Positions 33,648 to 42,297 of a stretch of 64,000 nucleotides of DNA are shown in pieces. Location: contig JBBILX010000006.1 in NCBI GenBank assembly GCA_037444685.1, positions 124,001 through 188,000 on the forward strand. Direction: 5' to 3'. The notes under the pieces were generated by a model. That model searched no databases. It had not been told where the DNA came from and worked only from the letters and a program-made list of their open reading frames with translations. This stretch comes from UBA964 sp037444685. Lineage in GTDB: Bacteria > Pseudomonadota > Gammaproteobacteria > Steroidobacterales > Steroidobacteraceae. Position 1 is the stretch's first letter; every line of letters starts with the position of its first letter. The translations under genes and the position numbers were made by a program.

Positions 33648-34034
33648 TCAGCGGTTGCGCAGGAAATCGGCCATCCGCGCGAGCGGTGCCGCTATCATCC
33701 GCCCCACTTCGGCCGGTGCGCCGACGTCGTCGAGCGCGCGCTCCATGCACCAGAGCCACTGGTCGCGGGCCGTCTCGTCGATCGGGAAGGGCTGGTGCGC
33801 ACGCGTGATGCACGCCGAGCCGGTGCGCTGCGCATAGAGCGGCGGTCCGCCGAGCCAGCCGCTGATGAATTCGTAGAGCTTTTCGCGCATCGGCGCGAGA
33901 TCGGCGCCGTGCATCGCTCGAAGCGTGCGCACCTGCGGTGCCTCGTCCATGACATCGTAGAACCGGTCGATGAGCTGACGGAGCGGCTCGGCGCCGCCGA
34001 GCAGTTCGTAGGGGGTGACGGTGTGATCGTTCAT
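33648..34034 (-). CDS. Group II truncated hemoglobin
   Basis: A 128-residue 2-on-2 hemoglobin that binds oxygen or detoxifies NO or peroxide. The proximal heme His is H80 in TRAHQPFPI, the B10 Tyr is Y26 in RFYDVMD, and the Trp of position G8 lies in DQWLWCM (W93/W95). ATG 34034 is chosen because GAGG lies 9 bases upstream; the in-frame ATG at 34043 would abut that Shine-Dalgarno. Convergent with the amidohydrolase. Confidence 0.9.
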   Translation of the reverse strand: MNDHTVTPYELLGGAEPLRQLIDRFYDVMDEAPQVRTLRAMHGADLAPMREKLYEFISGWLGGPPLYAQRTGSACITRAHQPFPIDETARDQWLWCMERALDDVGAPAEVGRMIAAPLARMADFLRNR

Positions 34035-34137
34035 TGCAGCCATCCTCGAATCGCCGGCAGGATCGGCCAGCCCGGCGGGCCGGGCCAGCGAGGAAAGCAC
34101 GGATGCGGGCGCCGCGGGCCCGCCGGCCGCCGATGCT

Positions 34138-35277
34138 TCAGGTGGCCGCGAGGCGCAGCCAGAGACGGTCGAAGAAGGTCGCCGGGGCGCCCTGTGCGAT
34201 CGCGGTCTGGCGTACCGACGCGACATCGAGCCGCCGCTCGCGATGGAGCAGCACGAGCGCGCCGATGCGGTCGCCGAGCACCACGGCGCGTCCGAGTGCG
34301 GACAGCGGCGCCTCGGGGCCGCGCAACGCGGCGATCTGGTCCGAGAGCGCGTCGAGCATCCGGTCCGAGACCTCCCAGCCCGCAGCAATGCGCCGCGCCA
34401 CGGCGGGCGCCTGCAGTTCTAGCAGCCTGCCGATCGCGCTCGGGCTCGGCGCGAGGTCCGGCTCGGTTGCGTAGCGTTCGCCGGCGGCGCGGAACACGAC
34501 GATGCGACCGAGTCCGGTCAGCAGCGCCAGCAGCTGCGCGGCGAATGGGTCTTCGTCCTCGACGATCGCGGCGCAGGATTCCGCCGCGACTCCGGCGACG
34601 AACGCGTGGTCCCAGGTCAGCGCCGGGAACCGCGCGAAGCCTCCGGCTGGCGTCGCGAAGACGGGTTGCAGCACGGCGGCGGCGATCGCGGAACGCATGC
34701 CATCGGCGCCGAGCACGGCCACGGCGCGATCGATGCTCTCGACCGGCTGTGGACCCGTCCGGTAGTACGCGCTGTTGGCGATGCGCAGCAGTTCGGCGGT
34801 CAGCGAGGGGTCGCGGGCGACGAGCGCCGCTATCTGGCGTCGCGAGGCGTCGGGATCCGACACCAATCGCATGAGCTCCGGGATCAGCAACGGGCGACGC
34901 GGCATCCAGCGAGGCTCCTCGGCGGCATGTTCCAGTAAGCCGAGCACCTCGTTGACGATGCGGGCATGCGCGAGAGGCACGTCCTCGGCGAGGGCCTCGA
35001 CGCCGAGCAGCAGCGCATGCAGCGCGCGGCGGCTGTCGGCCGCCGAACGCGCACCCTCGGCGCCGCCCGGCATCGGCCCGGCGTGGCCGCGAACCGTCAC
35101 GGACGCGTCGTGGGGAGCCGGCAGCGCGGCGGGCGCACGCGTCGGCGCATCGGCGTCGCGCGCGGCCGCGTCGACGCGAGCCGCCGGGCGATCTGCCGGG
35201 CGGCCGCGCTTGCGCAGCACGCTCCGCAAGAGCAGCGCGATCGCTAAGATGAAGCCCAGGAACACCAGCAGTCTCAT
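34138..35277 (-). CDS. HDOD domain signalling protein with N-terminal membrane anchor
   Basis: A 379-residue protein. Residues 1-18 are one transmembrane helix (LLVFLGFILAIALLL), followed by an Ala/Pro/Asp-rich linker to about 80. The HDOD domain runs from about 120 to 330 (IPELMRLVSDPDASRRQIAALVARDP, ANSAYYRT, a family signature). HDOD proteins lack the HD metal catalytic set and usually act as regulatory scaffolds linked to c-di-GMP or two-component pathways. ATG 35277 has TACAGT 7 bases upstream and no Shine-Dalgarno; an in-frame GTG at 35286 is the alternative. The start is 12 bases from the divergent dienelactone hydrolase start. Confidence 0.85.
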   Translation of the reverse strand: MRLLVFLGFILAIALLLRSVLRKRGRPADRPAARVDAAARDADAPTRAPAALPAPHDASVTVRGHAGPMPGGAEGARSAADSRRALHALLLGVEALAEDVPLAHARIVNEVLGLLEHAAEEPRWMPRRPLLIPELMRLVSDPDASRRQIAALVARDPSLTAELLRIANSAYYRTGPQPVESIDRAVAVLGADGMRSAIAAAVLQPVFATPAGGFARFPALTWDHAFVAGVAAESCAAIVEDEDPFAAQLLALLTGLGRIVVFRAAGERYATEPDLAPSPSAIGRLLELQAPAVARRIAAGWEVSDRMLDALSDQIAALRGPEAPLSALGRAVVLGDRIGALVLLHRERRLDVASVRQTAIAQGAPATFFDRLWLRLAAT

Positions 35278-35284
35278 GGAGGCC

Positions 35285-35290
35285 ACTGTA
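35285..35290 (-). promoter_or_regulatory. -10-like hexamer TACAGT for the HDOD gene
   Basis: TACAGT is 7 bases before ATG 35277 and shares its outermost base with the ATG (35290) of the divergent gene, so the promoter would overlap that gene's start. Confidence 0.35.
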
Positions 35291-36207
35291 TGACGGATCC
35301 GTCCCGCGATTCGAGCCCCACCACTGAAGATTTGCGCAGTCTGCGCCCGCTATCGGGTCTGGACCGTCGCGGCTTTCTCGTCACCTCGCTCGGCGCAGGC
35401 TTCGCGGCCGCCGCCGGGCCAGTCGGCGCCGAGACGATCACTACCGACACGGAGGGTTTGGAGGCGGGCGAGGTCCGCATTCCCGTAGTCGACGGCGAGA
35501 TCCCCGCCTACCGCGCGCGCCCGAAGCGACAGCGAGCCGCACCGATCATCCTCGTCGTGCAGGAGATCTTCGGCGTCCACGAGCACATCAAGGACGTCTG
35601 CCGCCGCTTCGCGAAGCGTGGCTACCTGGCGATCGCGCCGGAGCTGTTCGCGCGCCAGGGCAATCCCTCGGCGTTCACCGACATCCAGGCGCTCATGCGG
35701 GACATCGTCGCGAAGGTGCCCGATGCGCAGGTCATGAGCGACCTCGATGCCACCGTACGCTGGGCGGCCGACCATGGCGGCGATGCACGCCGGCTCGCCG
35801 TCACGGGGTTCTGCTGGGGCGGCCGCATCACCTGGCTCTACGCCGCGCACAACCCGCGCGTCAAGGCCGGCATCGCCTGGTACGGCCGCCTCGTCGGTGC
35901 GCCGAGCGAACGGCAGCCGCGGCACCCGGTCGATGTCGCGGGCGAGCTCAAGGCACCGGTGCTCGGTTTGTACGCTGGGAAGGACGCTGGCATTCCGCTC
36001 GATACCGTCGAGCAGATGCGCAAGGCGCTCGCTTCCGGATCGGCGGCCGCGCAGGCCTCGGAGATCATCGTCTATCCGCTCGCGCAGCATGGCTTCCATG
36101 CCGATTACCGGCCTTCCTACAACAAGGCCGATGCGACGGCGGCGTTCTCCGCGGCACTGCGCTGGCTCGACGAGCGGGGTCTGCGGCCGAAGCCCGTGGC
36201 GGGGTGA
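35290..36207 (+). CDS. Dienelactone hydrolase family protein, Tat-exported
   Basis: A 305-residue alpha/beta hydrolase. The twin-arginine signal LDRRGFLVTSLGAGFAAAAG (residues 24-43) predicts periplasmic export in folded form. The dienelactone hydrolase set is visible: Glu in VQEIFGVHEH, C175 in GFCWGG, D232 in AGKDAGIP and H267 in QHGFH. ATG 35290 is preceded by GGAGG at 7 bases. Despite the family name, no chlorocatechol pathway is nearby and the physiological substrate is unknown. Confidence 0.9.
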   Translation: MTDPSRDSSPTTEDLRSLRPLSGLDRRGFLVTSLGAGFAAAAGPVGAETITTDTEGLEAGEVRIPVVDGEIPAYRARPKRQRAAPIILVVQEIFGVHEHIKDVCRRFAKRGYLAIAPELFARQGNPSAFTDIQALMRDIVAKVPDAQVMSDLDATVRWAADHGGDARRLAVTGFCWGGRITWLYAAHNPRVKAGIAWYGRLVGAPSERQPRHPVDVAGELKAPVLGLYAGKDAGIPLDTVEQMRKALASGSAAAQASEIIVYPLAQHGFHADYRPSYNKADATAAFSAALRWLDERGLRPKPVAG

Positions 36208-36290
36208 CCCAGGACGGCGGCCGGGGCGGCTGCCATTGCCCGGTCTGCGGCAGCGAAGGCGGCGTGAGCGATTCGTTGCCGATGCGCCGC

Positions 36291-37370
36291 TCAGGGCAGC
36301 CGCAGGCGCTCGCCGTACCCCGTGAGCTCGAGGTAACCGCGTCCGAGCCGGCGGCCCGCGACGAATGCCGTGACGGCACCCTCCCAGTAAATGGAGCCGG
36401 TCGAGGCGCGGGTGTCGCTCTCCTGGTCGTCGATCAGCGGCTCGAGCGTCAGCGCGAGATCCGCCGCGCGCACACGCCAGGTCACCGGGTATTCGATGCC
36501 GGTGCGCGGCGAGCGCCAGCGCCGCCCCGGTTCGAACTCGACCTCGTCGGGCGAGAAGACGCGGACACTGCCGTCGGCGCGACGCAGCGTGCCGCCCGCC
36601 CAGTGGCGACGGCCGGCGGCGTCGCGGAGCCGGAACAGCATCAGTGCGCCTCCGTCGTCGAGATTGATGCCGATCCAGTCCCAGCCCGTCGCCTCGCGGT
36701 CGAGCAGGGCGCTCGACCACTCGTGATCGAGCCAGGCGCGGCCGGTCACCGTATCGAATCGGTCGGCACGACGGATCGTGCCGCTCACCGCAAGCTGCGG
36801 CACGCTGTAGTAGAAGCTCGCGGACTCGGCCGCCGGACCCTTCTGGCTGTAGCCGTCGCGGCCATGGACGAGCGGCGGCTGCGTCCGGCGCAGCGTCAGC
36901 TCGAACGCGAAATCGTCGGCATCGACGCGCGTGACGTAGCGGTCGCCACGACGCTCGAGATACCAGCGGTCGAGCCACGCCCTCGTGTCGATGGTGGACG
37001 TGCCCGCAAGCCCGAGGACTGCGCGCGCGAGTCGCTGATCCTTCCAGAGCCGGCCGCGTGCCGGATCGCTGATCGCGGCGTGCGCGATCACGAGTTCACG
37101 CGGCGCGAAGGCGCTCGGGTTGTCGGGCGCGAGAGCGGGTCGGGTGCGGAAGAAGGTGACCTGGAAGCCGAGGGTCTCGCCGCGTCCGGTCTCGATCCAG
37201 CCGGTCGCATACCACCACTCGGTCCGATGATCGGGATGCGCGCCATGATCGCGCGGCAGTTCGATGCGCTGTCCAGGCAGGACGGGCGCGAACACGGTCG
37301 CCGAGCGCCCGGGGACCCCGGTCAGCAGCGCCACGACCGCAGCCAGTGCACCGAGGCGCCACCCGCTCAC
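36291..37370 (-). CDS. AttH-like lipocalin-fold secreted protein (carotenoid 1,2-hydratase family)
   Basis: A 359-residue exported protein with signal peptide LGALAAVVALLTGVPGRSA. The core shows the AttH/CrtC-like signature: an EWWYATGWI segment near residue 51, a QVTFFRTRP strand, GRAWLDHEWSS near residue 203 and GWDWIGINLDDGGALMLF, two lipocalin-like halves. In AttEFGH-type systems this protein is encoded with an ABC ATPase and FtsX-like permease, as here. The GTG start (37370) overlaps the permease TGA (GTGA). The ligand is unknown; a lipid is the usual guess. A much longer frame upstream is a shadow of the permease. Confidence 0.85.
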   Translation of the reverse strand: MSGWRLGALAAVVALLTGVPGRSATVFAPVLPGQRIELPRDHGAHPDHRTEWWYATGWIETGRGETLGFQVTFFRTRPALAPDNPSAFAPRELVIAHAAISDPARGRLWKDQRLARAVLGLAGTSTIDTRAWLDRWYLERRGDRYVTRVDADDFAFELTLRRTQPPLVHGRDGYSQKGPAAESASFYYSVPQLAVSGTIRRADRFDTVTGRAWLDHEWSSALLDREATGWDWIGINLDDGGALMLFRLRDAAGRRHWAGGTLRRADGSVRVFSPDEVEFEPGRRWRSPRTGIEYPVTWRVRAADLALTLEPLIDDQESDTRASTGSIYWEGAVTAFVAGRRLGRGYLELTGYGERLRLP

Positions 37371-39880
37371 CAGTCCTCCCGTACGGCGCGCACCGCCTCG
37401 CCGCGCAGCACGCGTCGTCCGGCGAGCAGCGCCGTCGCCGCTGCCGCGAGCACGAGCAGCGCGCTGACCGACAGCAGCTCGCCGAACGGCAGGGCGAGAT
37501 CCACGCTCCAGTGGAAGCTCTGCCGGTTGACGACATGGACGAGGATGATGCTGAGCCCGAGCCCGACCAGCAGGCCGTAGAGCACGCCGATCGCACTGAT
37601 CAGGAGTCCCTCTGCGGCCAGCATCGCGAGCACGTCCCTGCGCCGCAAGCCGACGTGGCGCAGCATGCCGAACTCGGCCCGGCGCGCGAGCGCGTTCGAG
37701 CTGCTCGCAAAGCCGATGCCGAGCAGGCCGATCGCCACTGCGACCGCCTCGAGGCCGTAGGTGATCGCGAACGCGCGGTCGAAGGCCGCGAGCGACAGCG
37801 CACGGATCTCGTCGCTGCTGCGCACTTCGATGAATCCCGGGCGAGGGCCCACCGAACGCAGCGCGGCGGCGACCGCGTCGACGCCGGCACGCGGTGCGAC
37901 CCAGACCGAGCCCTCCGTCGCGCTCGTATCGCCCGTCAGGGCAATGTAGTCGCCGCGCACGATGACGATGGCACCGGTGGAGCGGCCATAGTCGCGGAAC
38001 ACGCCTGCGACCGTGAAGGGCACGGACCGCCCGCCGAGCGGCAGCGTCAGCGTGCCGCCCCGCTTCGCTCCATAGAGATCGACGATGGCCTCGGAGACCC
38101 AGGCGCGGCGTTGTCCCGGGGCAGGTGCCAGCTCGGCGCCCACGAGGGCGAGCGCCGGACGCGTCTCGCCCGGTGTGGGATCGCGCGCGAGCAGGGCGAC
38201 GGGCGGGTGCGCGGCATCGAGCAGCACTTGCAGGCTGCGCTGGAACTGCACCGCCTGGACCCCATCGAGCGCAGCGATGCGCGTCTGGTCCACCGTGTCG
38301 ATGCTGGCGGTGTCGTTGCCGGTTGCGACGCGCCACTGGATCGGCGCCGGCAGCGTCTGCGCCAGCCACTGCTCGAAGGACTCCCGAAACGAGTGCACCA
38401 TGATGGCCATCGCGACCATCAGACTGAAGCTGACGATGATCGCCGCAAGCGTGACGGTACTCTGCCCGAGGCTGCCGCGCAGGCGGGCGAGCGCGAGCGC
38501 TGCGGCGACGCTGCCGGGCGCGGGCGCGCGCGCGAGCACCACGCCGGCGATCCTCGGCACGAGCAGCACTGCGCCGAGCAGCAGCGCGGCGATCGCGCCG
38601 TAGCCGAACAAAGGGATCCCTGCGGTCGCTGGCAGCAGCGCCAGACCGATCCCGAGTGCGAGCAGCAGCAAGGCCGGCAGCGCGCTGCGCAGCGGCGCCA
38701 GTGCAGGTTCGGCGTCGCCAGCGCGCAGTGCCATGGCCGGCGGACGGCGCGCCGCTTCGAGGGCCGGTGCCCAGGCGCCGACGCTGGCGACCCCCGTGCC
38801 CATCGCGAAGAAAGTCAGCAGCGACAGCCAGTCGATCTGCCGCGGCGGTTCGCCGCCCGTGATCTGCCCGGCGCCGAAGTCGCCACGCAGCCACTCGAGC
38901 ACGCCCCAGGCGACGAGCTGGCCGCCGATGACGCCGAGCAGTGCGCCGGCGCCACCGAGCAAGAGGCCCTCGGCAATCAGCGCGCGCTGTAACTCGGCGC
39001 GGCGCAGGCCGATCGCGCGCAGCAGCCCGAGCGCCGGGCGGCGGCGCAGCACGGCCAGCGACTGGGTCGAGAACACGAGGAAGGAACCGGTCAGCAGCGA
39101 AACGAGTGCGAGCATGTTGAGGTTGATCCGATACGCGCGCGTGACGGTCATCGCCCGGTCGCGCTCGAGCGACGGTTCGACGACCCGGACGCCCACCGGC
39201 AGCAGCGGCTCGAGGGCGCGCCGCAGCGCCGCGACACTCGTGCCCGGCTCCAGCCGCAGGTCGACGCGCTGGATCCGCCCGACACGGTCGAAGAGCCATT
39301 GCGCCGAGGCAATGTCCATCAGCGCGAGTCGTCTCGGATATGCTTCGGTCGAGAGCAGACCGATCACGCGCAGCCGCCGCATCCCGCCGCCGACGAAGAC
39401 CTCGAAGCTGTCGCCGCGGCCGACCCCAAGCCACTCGGCCGCTTCCGCGCTGAGGTAGACGGCATCGGGCTCGAACAGCTCGAACAGACTGCCGCCCACC
39501 TCGCCGAGCAGTTGCGGCTGGATGGCACCCGCGCGCAGCGGGTCGACGCCGAGCAACGGCAGCGTCTGGCGCTGGTCGGGCAGCGCCACGTCGAGTTCGA
39601 GCACCGCGCTGGCCTGCCGGACGCCCTCGAGTCGCGCGATGCGCGCGTAGACCCCTTCGTCGAATCCCGGATCACCGCCGCGCACGATCAGATCGGCCTC
39701 GCCGACCAGCCGGCGCGTGGCCTGCCCGAACTCGCCGAGCGCGCTCTCGTTGACGAGGTAGACTGCTGCCGACAAGGAAACACCGAGCGCGATCACGAGC
39801 ACGGTGACGATCACCCGCAGCGGCTGCTCGCGCCACTGCGCGAGCGCGAGCACGCGCCAGGCGATCGCGGTCGGCGTCAC
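37367..39880 (-). CDS. ABC transporter permease, FtsX family (AttF/G-like, double module)
   Basis: An 837-residue inner-membrane protein with about ten transmembrane helices: one at 22-45, large periplasmic domain, helices around 260-430, a second periplasmic domain, then helices near 690-830. The two FtsX-type halves resemble YbbP and AttF/AttG fused. It ends in the ATGA/GTGA-type coupled arrangement with the AttH-like gene. It starts by overlapping the ATPase stop (39877-39880). With these neighbours it probably forms an AttEFGH-like mechanotransmission ABC system acting on an envelope lipid or protein; the substrate is inferred only. Confidence 0.88.
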   Translation of the reverse strand: MTPTAIAWRVLALAQWREQPLRVIVTVLVIALGVSLSAAVYLVNESALGEFGQATRRLVGEADLIVRGGDPGFDEGVYARIARLEGVRQASAVLELDVALPDQRQTLPLLGVDPLRAGAIQPQLLGEVGGSLFELFEPDAVYLSAEAAEWLGVGRGDSFEVFVGGGMRRLRVIGLLSTEAYPRRLALMDIASAQWLFDRVGRIQRVDLRLEPGTSVAALRRALEPLLPVGVRVVEPSLERDRAMTVTRAYRINLNMLALVSLLTGSFLVFSTQSLAVLRRRPALGLLRAIGLRRAELQRALIAEGLLLGGAGALLGVIGGQLVAWGVLEWLRGDFGAGQITGGEPPRQIDWLSLLTFFAMGTGVASVGAWAPALEAARRPPAMALRAGDAEPALAPLRSALPALLLLALGIGLALLPATAGIPLFGYGAIAALLLGAVLLVPRIAGVVLARAPAPGSVAAALALARLRGSLGQSTVTLAAIIVSFSLMVAMAIMVHSFRESFEQWLAQTLPAPIQWRVATGNDTASIDTVDQTRIAALDGVQAVQFQRSLQVLLDAAHPPVALLARDPTPGETRPALALVGAELAPAPGQRRAWVSEAIVDLYGAKRGGTLTLPLGGRSVPFTVAGVFRDYGRSTGAIVIVRGDYIALTGDTSATEGSVWVAPRAGVDAVAAALRSVGPRPGFIEVRSSDEIRALSLAAFDRAFAITYGLEAVAVAIGLLGIGFASSSNALARRAEFGMLRHVGLRRRDVLAMLAAEGLLISAIGVLYGLLVGLGLSIILVHVVNRQSFHWSVDLALPFGELLSVSALLVLAAAATALLAGRRVLRGEAVRAVREDW

Positions 39881-40575
39881 GCCCGTTGCGCGCTGCGGGG
39901 CAGCGGCATCAGCGAGCGTCCATCGAGACGCAGCACCCGATCGGCGGTCGCGGCGGCCGCCTCGGAGTGGGTGATCAGCAGCCCTGCGCCGCCCGCCAGG
40001 CGCAGCTGCTCGCGCAGCAGCGCGAGGATCGAGGCCGCCGTGCGCGGATCGAGATTCCCGGTCGGCTCGTCGGCGAGCAGCAGCGCGGGGCGGTGCACCA
40101 GGGCGCGGGCGATCGCGACGCGCTGCAGCTCGCCGCCCGACAGCTCGCGGGCGTAACGTGCACCGAGTCCGGCGAGGCCAGTGGCTGCGAGCATCGCGTC
40201 GACGCGCTGCGCGGCGGTCGCGGCGTCGACGCCGAGCAGCTCGAGCGGCAGCGCGACGTTCTGCCGGACGCTCAGATAGGTCAGCACGTGAAAGGCCTGG
40301 AACACGAATCCGAAGCTGCGTCGGCGCAGCAGCGTCAGCGCGTCGTCGTCGAGTGCGGTCAGATCCTGGCCCATGAAGAGGATCCGGCCGCCGTCGGGAC
40401 GGTCGAGTCCCGCGAGCAGGTTCAGCAGCGTCGACTTGCCGACGCCCGATTCGCCCATGATGGCGACGTACTCGCCGCGCCTAAGCACGAAGTCGATGCC
40501 GTCGAGGACGGGTTCGCTGCTGGTGCGATAGCGTCTCGTCAGCGCGCGGACTTCGAGCACGGTCTCGGAATTCAC
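39877..40575 (-). CDS. ABC transporter ATPase (LolD/MacB class)
   Basis: A 232-residue ATPase. Walker A GESGVGKST at about 41-49, Q-loop VFQAFHVL, signature LSGGELQR, Walker B LLLADEPTG and the switch His in THSEA are all intact. It powers the FtsX-like permease with which it overlaps by four bases. The start is GTG 40575; TAACGT lies 6 bases upstream and no Shine-Dalgarno is visible, so this three-gene operon may be transcribed without a leader. Confidence 0.92.
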   Translation of the reverse strand: MNSETVLEVRALTRRYRTSSEPVLDGIDFVLRRGEYVAIMGESGVGKSTLLNLLAGLDRPDGGRILFMGQDLTALDDDALTLLRRRSFGFVFQAFHVLTYLSVRQNVALPLELLGVDAATAAQRVDAMLAATGLAGLGARYARELSGGELQRVAIARALVHRPALLLADEPTGNLDPRTAASILALLREQLRLAGGAGLLITHSEAAAATADRVLRLDGRSLMPLPRSAQRA

Positions 40576-40581
40576 GCGTCC

Positions 40582-40587
40582 ACGTTA
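40582..40587 (-). promoter_or_regulatory. -10-like hexamer TAACGT for the AttEFGH-like operon
   Basis: TAACGT is 6 bases before the GTG at 40575, with no Shine-Dalgarno. It fits the leaderless pattern. Confidence 0.35.
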
Positions 40588-40648
40588 GTGAAGCGCGCTC
40601 GCGCGCGCAACGTGACACGATGCCACTGCACGGCAGCCCATGCTCGTG

Positions 40649-40796
40649 TATAGTCTCAGAATCAAATCAGGGTCGCGCGGTCAGCGCCCCCTTTGTCTGA
40701 GCACCGCCTCGTCATCATCCATCCCTCGCTTCTGACCGCAGCGCCGCCCGGCGGCGCGTCGCGAGTCTTCCACAAGGCACAAGGATATTTCCGTCC
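40649..40796 (+). promoter_or_regulatory. Promoter and 5' leader of the RhlE-like helicase gene
   Basis: TATAGT at 40649-40654 is a good -10. The predicted start near 40661 would leave a leader of about 136 bases, unusual here because most genes have almost none. The leader ends with AAGGA 12 bases before the ATG. Long leaders are common for cold-induced or autoregulated DEAD-box helicase genes. No riboswitch class was recognised. Confidence 0.4.
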
Positions 40797-42032
40797 ATGT
40801 CATTCGATTCCCTCGGGCTCGAGCCCGAGCTGCTGCGTGCCGTAGCCGACAAAGGCTTTGCCACGCCCACTCCCGTACAGGCGCAGGCGATTCCCGCGGT
40901 GCTCGCCGGCCGCGACGTGCTCGCCGGCGCGCAGACCGGCACCGGCAAGACCGCGAGCTTCGTGCTGCCGCTGCTGCAGAAGCTCGGTCGCGCCCAGGGC
41001 CGGCTGCCGCGGGCCCTCGTGCTGACGCCGACGCGCGAGCTCGCGGCCCAGATTGCCGAGAACGCCCGTGATTACGGCCGCCATACGAACCTGCGCACGC
41101 TCGTGATCTTCGGTGGCGTCGGCGAACGCCCGCAGATCGACGGCCTGCGGACCGGCTGCGACCTGCTGATCGCGACGCCGGGCCGGCTGCTCGACCTGGT
41201 CGGGCAGGGCGCCGCGGATCTGTCCGCCGTGCGGCACGTCGTGCTCGACGAGGCCGACCGGATGCTGGACATGGGTTTCATTCACGCGATCCGGCGCATT
41301 CTGCGCATGCTGCCGGCAGAGCGGCAGAACCTGTTGTTCTCGGCAACCTACTCCGAGGAGATCCGCGGCCTCGCCGAGCGGATGCTGCGCGACCCGATCG
41401 CCGTGCAGGTCGCGTCGCGCAACAGCACGGCGGAACGCGTCGAGCAGGTGGCCTTTCGCATCGCCAGGGATCAGAAGATCCACCTGCTCGTGCATCTGTT
41501 CGGACACGGCGTGGCCGGCGAGGGTCCATGGCGGCAGGCGCTGGTATTCACGCGTACCAGGCACGGCGCCAATCGGCTCGCCGGGCAGCTCGAAGCTGCC
41601 GGCATCCGCGCGGCCGCGATCCATGGCAACAAGAGCCAGAGCGCGCGCGTGCGGGCACTGACCGACTTCAAGGCCGGTCGCGTCACGGCACTGGTCGCGA
41701 CCGAGGTCGCTTCGCGCGGTCTCGACATCAAGGAACTGCCGCACGTGGTCAACTACGAGCTGCCGAACGTGCCGGAGGACTACGTGCACCGGATCGGGCG
41801 CACGGCCCGCGCGGGCGCGACGGGCGCCGCTGTGTCGCTGGTAGGGCCCGACGAGACCAGTCTGCTCCGCGAGATCGAGCGAACGATGCAGCGCTCGGTT
41901 CCGTTCGCCGCGCAGCCGGCCTACGCGCGGGTGCCGTCCGCTGGGTCAGCGCGTCCGGTCGGCATCGGCCGCAACGGGTCGGGCCGCGACTTCAGCCGCC
42001 GGACCGTCTCGCGGGGTAGCCGAGCCGGTTGA
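40797..42032 (+). CDS. rhlE: DEAD-box ATP-dependent RNA helicase, RhlE-like
   Basis: A 411-residue RNA helicase. Motifs in order: Q motif (TPTPVQAQAI), I AGAQTGTGKT, Ia TPTRELAAQ, II DEAD (VLDEADRMLD), III SAT, then IV-VI including VATEVASRGLDI and HRIGRTARAG. The C-terminal tail after the helicase core is short and basic (about residue 370 on), as in RhlE rather than DeaD. It probably remodels ribosomal precursors or structured mRNA at low temperature. Its 3' end overlaps the convergent SUI1-like gene by 41 bases. Confidence 0.92.
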   Translation: MSFDSLGLEPELLRAVADKGFATPTPVQAQAIPAVLAGRDVLAGAQTGTGKTASFVLPLLQKLGRAQGRLPRALVLTPTRELAAQIAENARDYGRHTNLRTLVIFGGVGERPQIDGLRTGCDLLIATPGRLLDLVGQGAADLSAVRHVVLDEADRMLDMGFIHAIRRILRMLPAERQNLLFSATYSEEIRGLAERMLRDPIAVQVASRNSTAERVEQVAFRIARDQKIHLLVHLFGHGVAGEGPWRQALVFTRTRHGANRLAGQLEAAGIRAAAIHGNKSQSARVRALTDFKAGRVTALVATEVASRGLDIKELPHVVNYELPNVPEDYVHRIGRTARAGATGAAVSLVGPDETSLLREIERTMQRSVPFAAQPAYARVPSAGSARPVGIGRNGSGRDFSRRTVSRGSRAG

Positions 42033-42297
42033 GTTCGGCCACGAGCAGGTCGCGGTGGTCGCCCTGGATTTCGATGACGCCGTCGCGGACCGTGCCGCCC
42101 GAGCCGCAGCGCCTCTTGAGGGTCCTCGCGAGCTCGTCGAGCGCGTCGCCGGCCAGCGGCAGACCGGTGATGACGCTGACGCCCTTGCCGCCGCGGCCGG
42201 CCGTCTCGCGACCGACCCGCACGTGAGGCGGCTTGCCCGAAGTGAGCGGCGCCTTGACCAGCCCGCTCGCGGCTTTGCGTTTCGCGTCGACATTCAT
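41992..42297 (-). CDS. SUI1/YciH translation initiation factor homologue
   Basis: A 101-residue protein matching bacterial SUI1 (eIF1-like, YciH) proteins: a basic N-terminal tail, then VRVGRETAGRGGKGVSVITGLPL, KRRCGSGGTVRDGVIEIQGDH (split across two motifs) and the C-terminal helix. YciH-type proteins bind the small ribosomal subunit and affect start-codon fidelity. This is of interest in a genome with many apparently leaderless mRNAs. The ATG overlaps the TGA of the VOC gene (ATGA at 42294-42297), so it is its downstream partner. Confidence 0.9.
   Translation of the reverse strand: MNVDAKRKAASGLVKAPLTSGKPPHVRVGRETAGRGGKGVSVITGLPLAGDALDELARTLKRRCGSGGTVRDGVIEIQGDHRDLLVAELNRLGYPARRSGG

Noticed and set aside
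36291..39434. A 1047-codon minus-strand frame
   Set aside because: Only the last 359 codons are a protein (AttH-like). The upstream part is Arg/Ala/Pro-rich noise out of frame with the FtsX-like permease gene.
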